A program made the translations under genes and the position numbers. This document shows positions 1 through 6,289 of a stretch of 8,911 nucleotides of DNA, in pieces. The notes beneath the pieces were generated by a model. That model made no database searches and was not told the origin of the DNA. It saw only the letters and a program-made list of their open reading frames with translations. The first letter of the stretch is position 1; each line of letters starts with the position of its first letter. The stretch comes from an uncultured Gemella sp. (GTDB lineage: Bacteria; Bacillota; Bacilli; Staphylococcales; Gemellaceae): assembly GCA_938038035.1 (NCBI GenBank), contig CALHQV010000060.1:1-8911 (forward strand). The letters run 5' to 3'.

Positions 1-129
1 AAATAATTTTATTAAGTATTTATATAACTTATCCTAATTAAGGAAAAAATTAGTTCACTATTTATTTGTTAGATGCAATTGGTAAAATGCTCAAAAAATT
101 TTAAAAATAGTATATTATATTTATTTCGT
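1..129. other. AT-rich gene-free left edge
   Basis: This stretch is strongly AT-rich and has stop codons in all frames. I see no ribosome binding site followed by a plausible reading frame, and no promoter with two acceptable boxes at normal spacing. It is probably intergenic sequence downstream of the flavodoxin gene or between it and a gene outside the window. Confidence 0.5.
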
Positions 130-173
130 AAAAAAAGGTAGAAATCCTTAAAAATGGATAACTACCTTTTTTT
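130..173 (-). terminator. Rho-independent terminator, probably bidirectional, after the flavodoxin gene
   Basis: A 12-bp perfect stem pairs AAAAAAAGGTAG (130-141) with CTACCTTTTTTT (162-173). Inside the loop, ATCC (144-147) can pair with GGAT (156-159). The A-tract and T-tract make it work in either direction. It begins 8 nt beyond the stop codon of the minus-strand flavodoxin gene, so it most likely ends that transcript. Confidence 0.8.
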
Positions 174-181
174 ATATTAAG

Positions 182-736
182 TTATGCTAATGCGTGTGAT
201 ATTTTATGTTTTAAAAGATTGCTAAAACAATTTTGAGCATCTTTTAAATCTTTTGGATCTGGGTGTTTTTTTGATTCTTTAACCATGTCGGCAAGATCTG
301 GTGTAACTTTGTGAATAAAGTTAGGGTCACGCCAAGTAAGGATTTTGAAAACTATCATAACCTTTGGATCAACCTTGCCTTGGCAGACGAAAGTTTCGTG
401 AATTCTATTGTTTCTTTCTTCCATAAAGGCGATATAATTATTAATTGAATCATCTGCGTGATAATGTTCACGAGGAACACCACAAGTTAGAAATAGAGCA
501 ACGTCTTTACTATGTATTTCTTGTTGATCGATAAAACGTTGCATATTTTTATTGGCGTTAGTTTTATCTGTCCAAGCACCTAGAATATAGAAATCATATT
601 CTTTTTCTAGTTTTTTTCGTTGTTTTTTTATGTCGAGTAAATCTACTTCCCCTAAAGTTTTTATCTGTTCGTAGATTGCTTCGGCTACTTTTCTAGTGTT
701 TTTTGTTTTGCTTGAGTAAGCAAGTAAAATTTTCAT
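182..736 (-). CDS. Flavodoxin-fold (FMN) protein, possibly BilS-like
   Basis: A 184-residue soluble protein with no signal peptide or membrane segment. The N-terminus is beta strand 1 followed by a flavodoxin phosphate-binding loop, Y7-S8-S9-K10-T11-K12-N13-T14, which would hold the FMN phosphate. Further family-like segments are ILGAWTDK (51-58), ALFLTCG (80-86) and FVCQGKVDPKVM (116-127). The GxWTDK and CQGK segments recall flavodoxin-family proteins annotated as BilS, partners of the gut bilirubin reductase BilR. No bilR-like gene is visible here, so that role is only a possibility. The expected activity is one- or two-electron transfer with an unknown partner. The start is set by AGGAGGA at 743-749, 6 nt upstream. 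The gene is monocistronic, with its own promoter and terminator, and diverges from the hydrolase gene. Confidence 0.85.
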   Translation of the reverse strand: MKILLAYSSKTKNTRKVAEAIYEQIKTLGEVDLLDIKKQRKKLEKEYDFYILGAWTDKTNANKNMQRFIDQQEIHSKDVALFLTCGVPREHYHADDSINNYIAFMEERNNRIHETFVCQGKVDPKVMIVFKILTWRDPNFIHKVTPDLADMVKESKKHPDPKDLKDAQNCFSNLLKHKISHALA

Positions 737-742
737 AAATAA

Positions 743-749
743 TCCTCCT
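743..749 (-). promoter_or_regulatory. Ribosome binding site of the flavodoxin gene
   Basis: The minus strand reads AGGAGGA, a near-perfect Shine-Dalgarno sequence 6 nt before the ATG at 736, fixing the start. Confidence 0.85.
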
Positions 750-798
750 ACTTAGGATATTAGAATAAGTCATCTGACAAGATTATATCTCGTATTAA

Positions 799-809
799 TT
801 AAAACCATA
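799..809 (+). repeat. Left arm of an 11-bp inverted repeat between divergent genes
   Basis: TTAAAACCATA here is the exact reverse complement of TATGGTTTTAA at 924-934. The arm lies just downstream of the flavodoxin -10 box, about where that transcript should start. An operator role is inferred from placement only. Confidence 0.45.
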
Positions 810-814
810 TAATT

Positions 815-842
815 ATTATAACAAAAAAATATTTGATTTCAA
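815..842 (-). promoter_or_regulatory. Promoter of the flavodoxin gene
   Basis: Read on the minus strand: TTGAAA (-35, 837-842), a 16-bp spacer and TATAAT (-10, 815-820). The -10 is preceded by TGT, giving an extended -10 (TGtTATAAT). The match to the housekeeping sigma-A consensus is strong, with a leader of about 70 nt. Confidence 0.75.
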
Positions 843-923
843 ACTGATAACTGAAAATAATAATCAATTATAAAGTTCGAGAGAGATAAAAATTAAAAAA
901 ATTGAAAAATTAACCTATTAGAG

Positions 924-934
924 TATGGTTTTAA
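924..934 (+). repeat. Right arm of the 11-bp inverted repeat
   Basis: TATGGTTTTAA, perfect partner of 799-809, separated from it by 114 bp. It lies about 30 bp upstream of the -10 box of the hydrolase gene. Together the arms touch both divergent promoters, as a looping or shared-regulator site would. Confidence 0.45.
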
Positions 935-963
935 CTAAAAAATAGGAAATAATCCATGGTTTA

Positions 964-972
964 TGATAAAAT
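964..972 (+). promoter_or_regulatory. Extended -10 promoter of the hydrolase gene
   Basis: TGaTAAAAT forms an extended -10 element. The expected -35 position (about 944-949) reads AGGAAA, a poor match, so the TG extension or an activator would have to compensate. The leader is about 45 nt. Confidence 0.5.
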
Positions 973-1023
973 ACTAATTGATAATGAAGAGAAATGAATA
1001 TTGTGCGAGGATAGGAAATACGA

Positions 1024-2022
1024 ATGGAAAAATTATATGAAATAGCTAGTTATGCATCGTTTATAGTATATCATGTAGAAGCGATGGATAAGATAAAGAT
1101 TCCCAAGAATATGATTAGAGAATATATTAACCTACAAAAAACAGTAGGGAGTTTCCCAGAAGAGCTGAATTATGTGAGTAGTTTTTATGATACGAAAACA
1201 GGTAGTAGTGGGACATTGTTTGAAAATACTAATGAAGGGAATTATATTTTATCTTATACGGGAACGAATTTTTATTTTGATAGACAGAAGGATATGTATG
1301 CTGATGTAGTAGGTATTTGCTTGGGGCAAGCGGAACATATGACACCGTGTTATAAATTTTATACACGCATGAAGAAAAAATATGGTGATAATATTATTTT
1401 AACAGGTCACTCACTGGGAGGAAGTATTGCACAACGTGTTGCTATTGAGTATGATGTACAGCAAAGTATCGTTTTTAATGCAGCTCCAATATATTTAATT
1501 GGTGGTATAGATATCTTTATGGATAAGGAAAAAGACGGTGAACTATATGCTGCGCGTATGAAGAAATATCTTAGAAATGTAAAGAAAACAGCTATTAAAA
1601 AAGCAACTTTTACAGGAGATGTGAAGAGAGTCGTTTCTGAATATGATATATTTACAAGAATTTCTGAACTACTGTCGATTGGTTACTATGTAGGTGATGA
1701 AATTATTGTAAAAGAAGCAGGAATGCATGGCATAAAAAGTTTCTTAGACATATACCAAAAATCTTTTGGTAGTTCTTTTGAGAAAAAAGAAAATGATGAT
1801 GATCTTTTATCGTTAGAATATAAAGATTTTAGTTTAGCTGAAGTAGGTATTCTAAGCAACTTTTCAGAAGAGCGTATAACGGAATTAGAGAATCAGCTGA
1901 ATGCACTTTTAGTGAGTCGTACTGTGATAGATAACTTGAATAAAAATCCTTATAATGTTAATTTTGAGTTTTTTATCAAGGCTATATTAAATAATATTGC
2001 GAAGAAAAAAGTAGAACTATAA
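1024..2022 (+). CDS. Lipase class 3-like alpha/beta hydrolase with an uncharacterised C-terminal extension
   Basis: A 332-residue protein without signal peptide or membrane segment, so probably cytoplasmic. The nucleophile elbow is G128-H129-S130-L131-G132-G133, and SYTGTN (77-82) sits where lipase-3 proteins carry the oxyanion strand. Likely triad partners of S130 are D208 in SEYDIF and H235 in GMHGIKSF; the spacing and the His followed by a hydrophobic helix resemble lipase-3 and Mbeg1-like hydrolases. Serine esterase or lipase chemistry is expected; the substrate is unknown. Residues about 250-332 lie beyond the hydrolase core, start with an acidic linker (KKENDDD, 254-260) and look helical, and I recognise no domain there. 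The start is supported by AGG at 1013-1015 with GAGG just upstream at 1007-1010, a modest site. The gene is monocistronic. Confidence 0.8.
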   Translation: MEKLYEIASYASFIVYHVEAMDKIKIPKNMIREYINLQKTVGSFPEELNYVSSFYDTKTGSSGTLFENTNEGNYILSYTGTNFYFDRQKDMYADVVGICLGQAEHMTPCYKFYTRMKKKYGDNIILTGHSLGGSIAQRVAIEYDVQQSIVFNAAPIYLIGGIDIFMDKEKDGELYAARMKKYLRNVKKTAIKKATFTGDVKRVVSEYDIFTRISELLSIGYYVGDEIIVKEAGMHGIKSFLDIYQKSFGSSFEKKENDDDLLSLEYKDFSLAEVGILSNFSEERITELENQLNALLVSRTVIDNLNKNPYNVNFEFFIKAILNNIAKKKVEL

Positions 2023-2026
2023 TAGC

Positions 2027-2064
2027 TTCCTTGTCTGACGTTTTTGTCAGATGAGGAGTTTTTT
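2027..2064 (+). terminator. Rho-independent terminator of the hydrolase gene
   Basis: A 13-bp stem (2027-2039 with 2046-2058, including three G-T wobbles) with a 6-nt loop is followed directly by six T residues (2059-2064). It starts 4 nt after the hydrolase stop codon and insulates the wal operon from read-through. Confidence 0.85.
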
Positions 2065-2162
2065 ATTGTAAGATTATTGGAATTGTTTAACATGGGTTAC
2101 AGGTTGTTATAAAACTTTGTGTTTTTCGCATAACTGATAGAGAGTTAATCGCTTGCTTAAAG

Positions 2163-2192
2163 TTGTAACTTCATAGAAAAAAATGATATAAT
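2163..2192 (+). promoter_or_regulatory. Promoter of the walRK-yycHI operon
   Basis: TTGTAA (-35, 2163-2168), an 18-bp spacer and TATAAT (-10, 2187-2192), preceded by TGA to give an extended -10. The perfect -10 offsets the weak -35 and long spacer. It lies on the only route into the operon after the upstream terminator. Confidence 0.75.
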
Positions 2193-2317
2193 ATTGATAA
2201 CTATGTATATACTCAAAACGATGAGAAGATGCAGATTAAAAAATAAAAAGTATACTCCAAAAAATGTTTTATAAAAAATATAATTAGGAATATATTAGTT
2301 AATACTTAGTATAAATC

Positions 2318-2325
2318 TAAGGAGG
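2318..2325 (+). promoter_or_regulatory. Ribosome binding site of walR
   Basis: TAAGGAGG is a full match to the anti-Shine-Dalgarno sequence, 6 nt before the ATG at 2332. It predicts efficient translation of the first gene of the operon. Confidence 0.9.
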
Positions 2326-2331
2326 AAGAAA

Positions 2332-3036
2332 ATGGCAGAATATAAAATACTAGTAGTCGATGATGAAGAACCGATTGCTAATATATTAGAGTTTAATTTG
2401 AAAAAAGAAGGTTACGATGTAATCGTCGCTAATGATGGAGAAAAAGCGATAGAATTTGCTTTTAATGATAATCCGGATTTGATTTTATTAGATTTAATGT
2501 TACCTAAAAAAGATGGGATGGAAGTGTGTAGAGAAGTACGTGCTAAGAAAAATATTCCAATTATTATGTTAACAGCGAAAAATAGTGAGATTGATAAAGT
2601 TCTTGGGCTTGAGTTTGGGGCGGATGACTATGTAACTAAACCTTTCTCAACGCGTGAGCTTATGGCTAGGGTTAAGGTAAACTTACGTCGTGTTACTAAG
2701 CAACAAGAAGAAGTTATTGAAGAGAAAAATGGTGGAGATCTTGTGATTAAGGATATCGTTATTTATCCAGAAGCTTATGTTATTAAGAAAAATGGTGAAG
2801 AAATCGACTTAACACGTAGAGAATTTGACCTTTTCTATTACCTTGCGCAGCACCGTGGACAGGTTTTAACACGTGAGAACTTACTGCAAACAGTGTGGGG
2901 TTATGACTACTTTGGTGATGTAAGGACTGTAGATGTGACTGTAAGAAGATTACGTGAAAAAGTAGAAGATGATTCATCGCAACCTGAATATATAATGACA
3001 CGTCGTGGTGTTGGTTACTTTATAGGTGAAGAGTAA
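2332..3036 (+). CDS. walR: Essential cell-wall response regulator WalR (YycF/VicR)
   Basis: An OmpR/PhoB-family response regulator of 234 residues, the usual family length. Receiver domain, about 4-118: acidic pocket D10-D11, phospho-acceptor D54 in LLDLMLP, switch T81 and K103 in VTKPF. Winged-helix DNA-binding domain, about 137-232, with the recognition region TVDVTVRRLREK (199-210) and the wing sequence TRRGVGYF. Phosphorylated WalR controls autolysins and other wall-metabolism genes in Bacillus and Staphylococcus. T102 matches the receiver threonine (T101 in S. aureus and B. subtilis) phosphorylated by the PASTA kinase, so that second input may be kept. It is the first gene of the operon. 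Its stop overlaps the walK start by one base (TAATG), indicating coupled translation. Confidence 0.97.
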   Translation: MAEYKILVVDDEEPIANILEFNLKKEGYDVIVANDGEKAIEFAFNDNPDLILLDLMLPKKDGMEVCREVRAKKNIPIIMLTAKNSEIDKVLGLEFGADDYVTKPFSTRELMARVKVNLRRVTKQQEEVIEEKNGGDLVIKDIVIYPEAYVIKKNGEEIDLTRREFDLFYYLAQHRGQVLTRENLLQTVWGYDYFGDVRTVDVTVRRLREKVEDDSSQPEYIMTRRGVGYFIGEE

Positions 3037-4964
3037 TGATTTTTTTCGGGAAGAGATTTAAGAAAAGATTCTTTTCATCAATCAGAACTAAGTTCGTAAT
3101 AGTTTATGTATTAGTTAACATAATTTCATTACAACTTATCGGATTGTTTTTTACAACGCAATTAAGAAACAGTAATGTAAATACATTTGAACAAAATATT
3201 ATTGAACAAGAAAAAATCTTAAACTACCATGTTCGTGAGGAATTAGAAAAAGCTAGTGGTGGCGGAGGAGATACTTCGAAAGTTCTTAATGATACTGGCG
3301 CTCAGGAAGATTCTACGAAGAGTAACAGAGATTCTAAAAGTGGGATAGCTAAGCTAGTTAGTGAATTTAATATTCAAAAGTTATTATTAGTAAATGTTAT
3401 AGATAATGATTCGAAGATCTTAGCGACTTCTTCGAAAAATGGAAATGATGAATATCTTGCGAAAAGGTCGTTTGATCCACTTGTAAGTCAGGTTATTAAG
3501 ACTGGTGAGAGTACCAAACAGATTCAAAATAATGCTGATAGTAATAAGCGTGTGTGGATCTATGTGAGTCCTGTTAAAAAGGATAATGAGGTTATTGGTG
3601 TAATCTCGCTTATGGCTGATATAGAAAGTGTTTATCAAGAGGTAAATGGTATTTCTAAAATCTTCATAGTAGGAACTATCCTATCGATATTAATTACTAC
3701 AGTTATAGGGTTCGTGGCATCAAAAACGGTGACGAGTTCTATAGAGAAGATGAGTTCTCAGGTTAAGAAGATGGCTTTAGGAAACTACGGTACGGTAGTT
3801 GGAATAGATACAGATGATGAAATCGGAGATTTGGCAAAAGTGTTTAACCAAATTTCTAAGAGAATCGAAGAAGAACAAGCTGTAACTGAGACTGAACGTA
3901 GGAAGCTTGCGACGATTATTGAAAGTATGATGGATGGGATTATTACAACGGATAATAACGGTAGAATAATCCTTATAAATACAAGTGCTGAGGATATGTT
4001 AGGTGGTCGTAATGATGAAATTTTCATCGGAAAAGATGTGCTGAAAATTCTTAATATTACTGAATATGAGAGTATAGAGGAAATATTAGAAGCGGAAGAC
4101 AGTCTTCTGGTAAATGCTTCAAGAAGCGATGAAGAATTGCTACTGCGTGCTGAGATTTCTAAGATAGAAAAAGAAGATAAAGAAGATTTAACTCAGATGT
4201 CAACGGAGCTAGAGGGATATATTATTGTGCTTTATGACGTAACAGATCAAGAACGTCAAGAAAAAGAACGTCGTGAATTCGTATCGACTGTATCTCACGA
4301 ACTTCGTACACCTTTAACGACGATGAACAGTTATATCGAAGCGCTAGAAGAAGGTGTGCTTGAAGATAAGGAACTTGCTCCGCAGTTTATCGATACTATT
4401 CATAAAGAGACTACTCGTATGATAAGGATGGTAAATGAGTTGATGCAACTTGGTAAGATGGATATCAAAGAAGAGCATTATGAAAAAGAGTTTATTGATA
4501 TAAATAAAATGCTTGAACAGATTACCGATAGGTTCGCCCTAACGCACCCTGAGAAAAACTTCATAAAACATATTCCTAAGAGTCCGATATTCGTAGAAGG
4601 TGACCAGGATAAACTTACACAGGTGTTTGATAATATTGTTAATAACGCGATAAAATATTCTCCAAATGGTAAGAATATAACAGTAAGGGTTAGACAAAAT
4701 TATCACCATAATAGGGTGAGTATTTCTATTAAAGATGAAGGTGTAGGAATTCCATTAGTCCACATAGATAAAATCTTTAATAGGTTCTATAGAGTTGATA
4801 AGAGTAGACAGAGAAGTATGGGAGGAACAGGTTTAGGATTAGCGTTAGCTAAGACTATTGTAGAGGCCCATAAAGGCCGTATTTGGGCGCAAAGTAGAGA
4901 AGGATATGGAAGTATAATATTTGTAACGCTACCTTGTGAACAAATTGATGATGAATGGTTATAG
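3036..4964 (+). CDS. walK: Sensor histidine kinase WalK (YycG/VicK)
   Basis: A 642-residue membrane kinase that phosphorylates WalR. Order: transmembrane 1 (about 19-41), extracytoplasmic Cache/PAS-like domain (42-206), transmembrane 2 (about 207-229), HAMP (about 230-284, with DEIGDL 261-266), cytoplasmic PAS (about 287-402), HisKA with phospho-acceptor H421 in SHELRTPL, and HATPase (about 518-635). The HATPase keeps the N box (N533, N537), D567-x-G-x-G571, the F box (F581-F584) and the G2 box GGTGLGL (596-602). It is about 30 residues longer than the roughly 610 usual in Bacillus and Staphylococcus. The extra length seems to lie in a Gly/Ser/Asp-rich stretch (73-103) outside the cell and in the PAS near 363-390. 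Two histidines that bind zinc in the S. aureus PAS are not conserved. The start is set by the TAATG overlap with walR; upstream there is only a weak AGGTGAAGAG. Confidence 0.97.
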   Translation: MIFFGKRFKKRFFSSIRTKFVIVYVLVNIISLQLIGLFFTTQLRNSNVNTFEQNIIEQEKILNYHVREELEKASGGGGDTSKVLNDTGAQEDSTKSNRDSKSGIAKLVSEFNIQKLLLVNVIDNDSKILATSSKNGNDEYLAKRSFDPLVSQVIKTGESTKQIQNNADSNKRVWIYVSPVKKDNEVIGVISLMADIESVYQEVNGISKIFIVGTILSILITTVIGFVASKTVTSSIEKMSSQVKKMALGNYGTVVGIDTDDEIGDLAKVFNQISKRIEEEQAVTETERRKLATIIESMMDGIITTDNNGRIILINTSAEDMLGGRNDEIFIGKDVLKILNITEYESIEEILEAEDSLLVNASRSDEELLLRAEISKIEKEDKEDLTQMSTELEGYIIVLYDVTDQERQEKERREFVSTVSHELRTPLTTMNSYIEALEEGVLEDKELAPQFIDTIHKETTRMIRMVNELMQLGKMDIKEEHYEKEFIDINKMLEQITDRFALTHPEKNFIKHIPKSPIFVEGDQDKLTQVFDNIVNNAIKYSPNGKNITVRVRQNYHHNRVSISIKDEGVGIPLVHIDKIFNRFYRVDKSRQRSMGGTGLGLALAKTIVEAHKGRIWAQSREGYGSIIFVTLPCEQIDDEWL

Positions 4965-4968
4965 AGGT
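4963..4968 (+). promoter_or_regulatory. Ribosome binding site that decides the yycH start
   Basis: AGAGGT lies 7 nt before the ATG at 4976. The in-frame ATG at 4955, inside walK, has no such site upstream. The 4976 start also gives a typical YycH N-terminus: a few basic residues, then the membrane anchor. Confidence 0.75.
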
Positions 4969-4975
4969 AAATAAT

Positions 4976-6289
4976 ATGAGAAGTAAAAGGAAAGAAACTG
5001 TTAAATCAGTCATATTAGGAATACTTGTTCTAATGAGTTTAACTCTATCTTATCTTATTATTACTTATCAACCAGATTATGAGATTTTCACTAAGAGAAC
5101 TACTCAAAAATCAGTAGAGTCAAATAAAAATAGTCTTTTGAATTTCTTGATTCCGGACAGTGTTGTAAAAAACTATGAAGGATCAAGAGAGGAAGCTATA
5201 GTTCAGAATTCTATAACGAAGGTAGCTAGTGTCGATGCTATTAAAGACAAAAAAGTTTTGAAAGATTTGCTATCGGTAATCTCAGATAGTGAGAGTACAG
5301 AATCTAGAGTTAGGAATAGAAATATTGAGGATATTACATCGAATAATGTTGAAAAAATACTGATAAACTATCAAGTGACCCTGGATTCTGCTTTAGTAAA
5401 ACCGTTGTTCTTCTCTGAAGAAAATTCTAATATAAGTTTAGAATTTGATACGATAGTCTTACTAAAAGATAGACCAAATATGATTTATCTGTATAAAAAA
5501 GATGATAAAAACTACCTACAAATTACTTTAAAAGAAGAAATCTATGGTAAAGTAAACACTATGTTTAATGAGAAGAAACAGACCTATGCTAAGTATAGTT
5601 TGAATAATAGGTTTATCTATTTAAAAGAATCTGATGAAGACAATGTTATAGATGAATATAGTGCTGAAGATGTAAACTTAAATAAATTGGCTAAGGATAT
5701 TTTTGAGAAAAAAGATAATCTTAGAATAAGTAATGAAGATGAAGTGACCGATGGTTATGGAATTTTAAGATCTATAAATAATAGATTATTATATACAAAT
5801 CCATCCAATGAAGGTGGAAAAGAAGTTGGAGCTACCGTAGCTATAAACAATACTATGAGCTTTTTAGAGTTAGGTTATGTAGGGGATACGAATTATCAGC
5901 TTACTACTGCTTTAGAGGGGATTACTATTTTCCAAGAAGCTCATAAGGAGTCTATAGCCTTTAGTAAAGATGGTTTTGCTGATATTATTTCTGAGGATAA
6001 TAGTAGTGGAATATATAAGCTGGCATCACCGAAAAAACTTACGAAAACTTATCTTTCATCGAAAGAAGCGGAACTATATTCTGTTGAAAAGACTGAATAT
6101 GTGATTAATTATCTTTATGAAAGAGTCAACCTTAAAGAGGTAAGTGATATAGTTTTAGGATATGATAAAGTTTATAATAAAGATAGAAACAGCTTTAGTT
6201 ATGTGCCAGCGTGGTATGTAAAATATAATGATAGATATATGAGTTTTAAAAAATTAAAAGAAATGATAGACAAGGGAGAGAGACTATGA
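4976..6289 (+). CDS. yycH: WalK regulatory partner YycH (WalH)
   Basis: A 437-residue protein from the chosen start (MRSKRKE). A basic N-terminus leads into one membrane helix (about 12-31), then YQPDY (31-35), a motif expected at the anchor-domain junction of YycH, and a large extracytoplasmic domain to the C-terminus. Family knowledge: YycH and YycI sit on the outer face of the membrane, contact WalK through their transmembrane helices, and restrain it in Bacillus subtilis or activate it in Staphylococcus aureus. Which sign applies here cannot be read from sequence. Sequence conservation in this family is low, so the call rests on topology, the junction motif and the position between walK and yycI. 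The start is 11 nt after the walK stop, and the end overlaps the yycI start by 4 nt (ATGA). A 7-residue longer form starting at 4955 is less likely. Confidence 0.9.
   Translation: MRSKRKETVKSVILGILVLMSLTLSYLIITYQPDYEIFTKRTTQKSVESNKNSLLNFLIPDSVVKNYEGSREEAIVQNSITKVASVDAIKDKKVLKDLLSVISDSESTESRVRNRNIEDITSNNVEKILINYQVTLDSALVKPLFFSEENSNISLEFDTIVLLKDRPNMIYLYKKDDKNYLQITLKEEIYGKVNTMFNEKKQTYAKYSLNNRFIYLKESDEDNVIDEYSAEDVNLNKLAKDIFEKKDNLRISNEDEVTDGYGILRSINNRLLYTNPSNEGGKEVGATVAINNTMSFLELGYVGDTNYQLTTALEGITIFQEAHKESIAFSKDGFADIISEDNSSGIYKLASPKKLTKTYLSSKEAELYSVEKTEYVINYLYERVNLKEVSDIVLGYDKVYNKDRNSFSYVPAWYVKYNDRYMSFKKLKEMIDKGERL

Larger units (their letters stand above)
2065..2331 (+). other. walR upstream region and long 5' leader
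   Basis: The gap between the hydrolase stop and walR is 309 bp. After the terminator it holds the walR promoter (2163-2192) and, downstream, a leader of about 130 nt before the walR ATG. The leader is AT-rich and has only short palindromes, such as ATACT-T-AGTAT at 2302-2312, with no riboswitch fold or terminator I can recognise. A possible weaker upstream promoter is TTGTTT (2083-2088) with TGtTATAAA (2105-2113), spacing 19. Nothing in the leader looks like a gene. Confidence 0.6.

Noticed and set aside
1024..2022. Type VII secretion lipase effector
   Set aside because: There is no LXG or WXG-type partner, no immunity gene and no secretion gene in the window; the lipase-like core alone does not support it.
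2085..2101. Possible WalR binding box (GTTTAA, 5 bp, GTTACA on the complementary orientation)
   Set aside because: Only one half fits the TGTWAH consensus; the other has two mismatches, too weak to claim autoregulation.
2221..2274. 17-codon frame in the walR leader (MRRCRLKNKKYTPKNVL)
   Set aside because: No Shine-Dalgarno sequence precedes it, and a frame of this size is expected by chance; no attenuator structure follows.
2783..3001. Minus-strand 72-codon frame inside walR
   Set aside because: It is antisense to the conserved DNA-binding domain of WalR, has no ribosome binding site and a composition unlike a real protein.
3420..4027. Two minus-strand frames (72 and 80 codons) inside walK
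   Set aside because: Both mirror coding constraint of walK on the other strand; no promoter, ribosome site or recognisable domain.
4955..4975. Longer yycH start at 4955, inside walK
   Set aside because: It has no Shine-Dalgarno sequence, whereas AGAGGT precedes the ATG at 4976, and the shorter form has the typical basic head plus membrane anchor.
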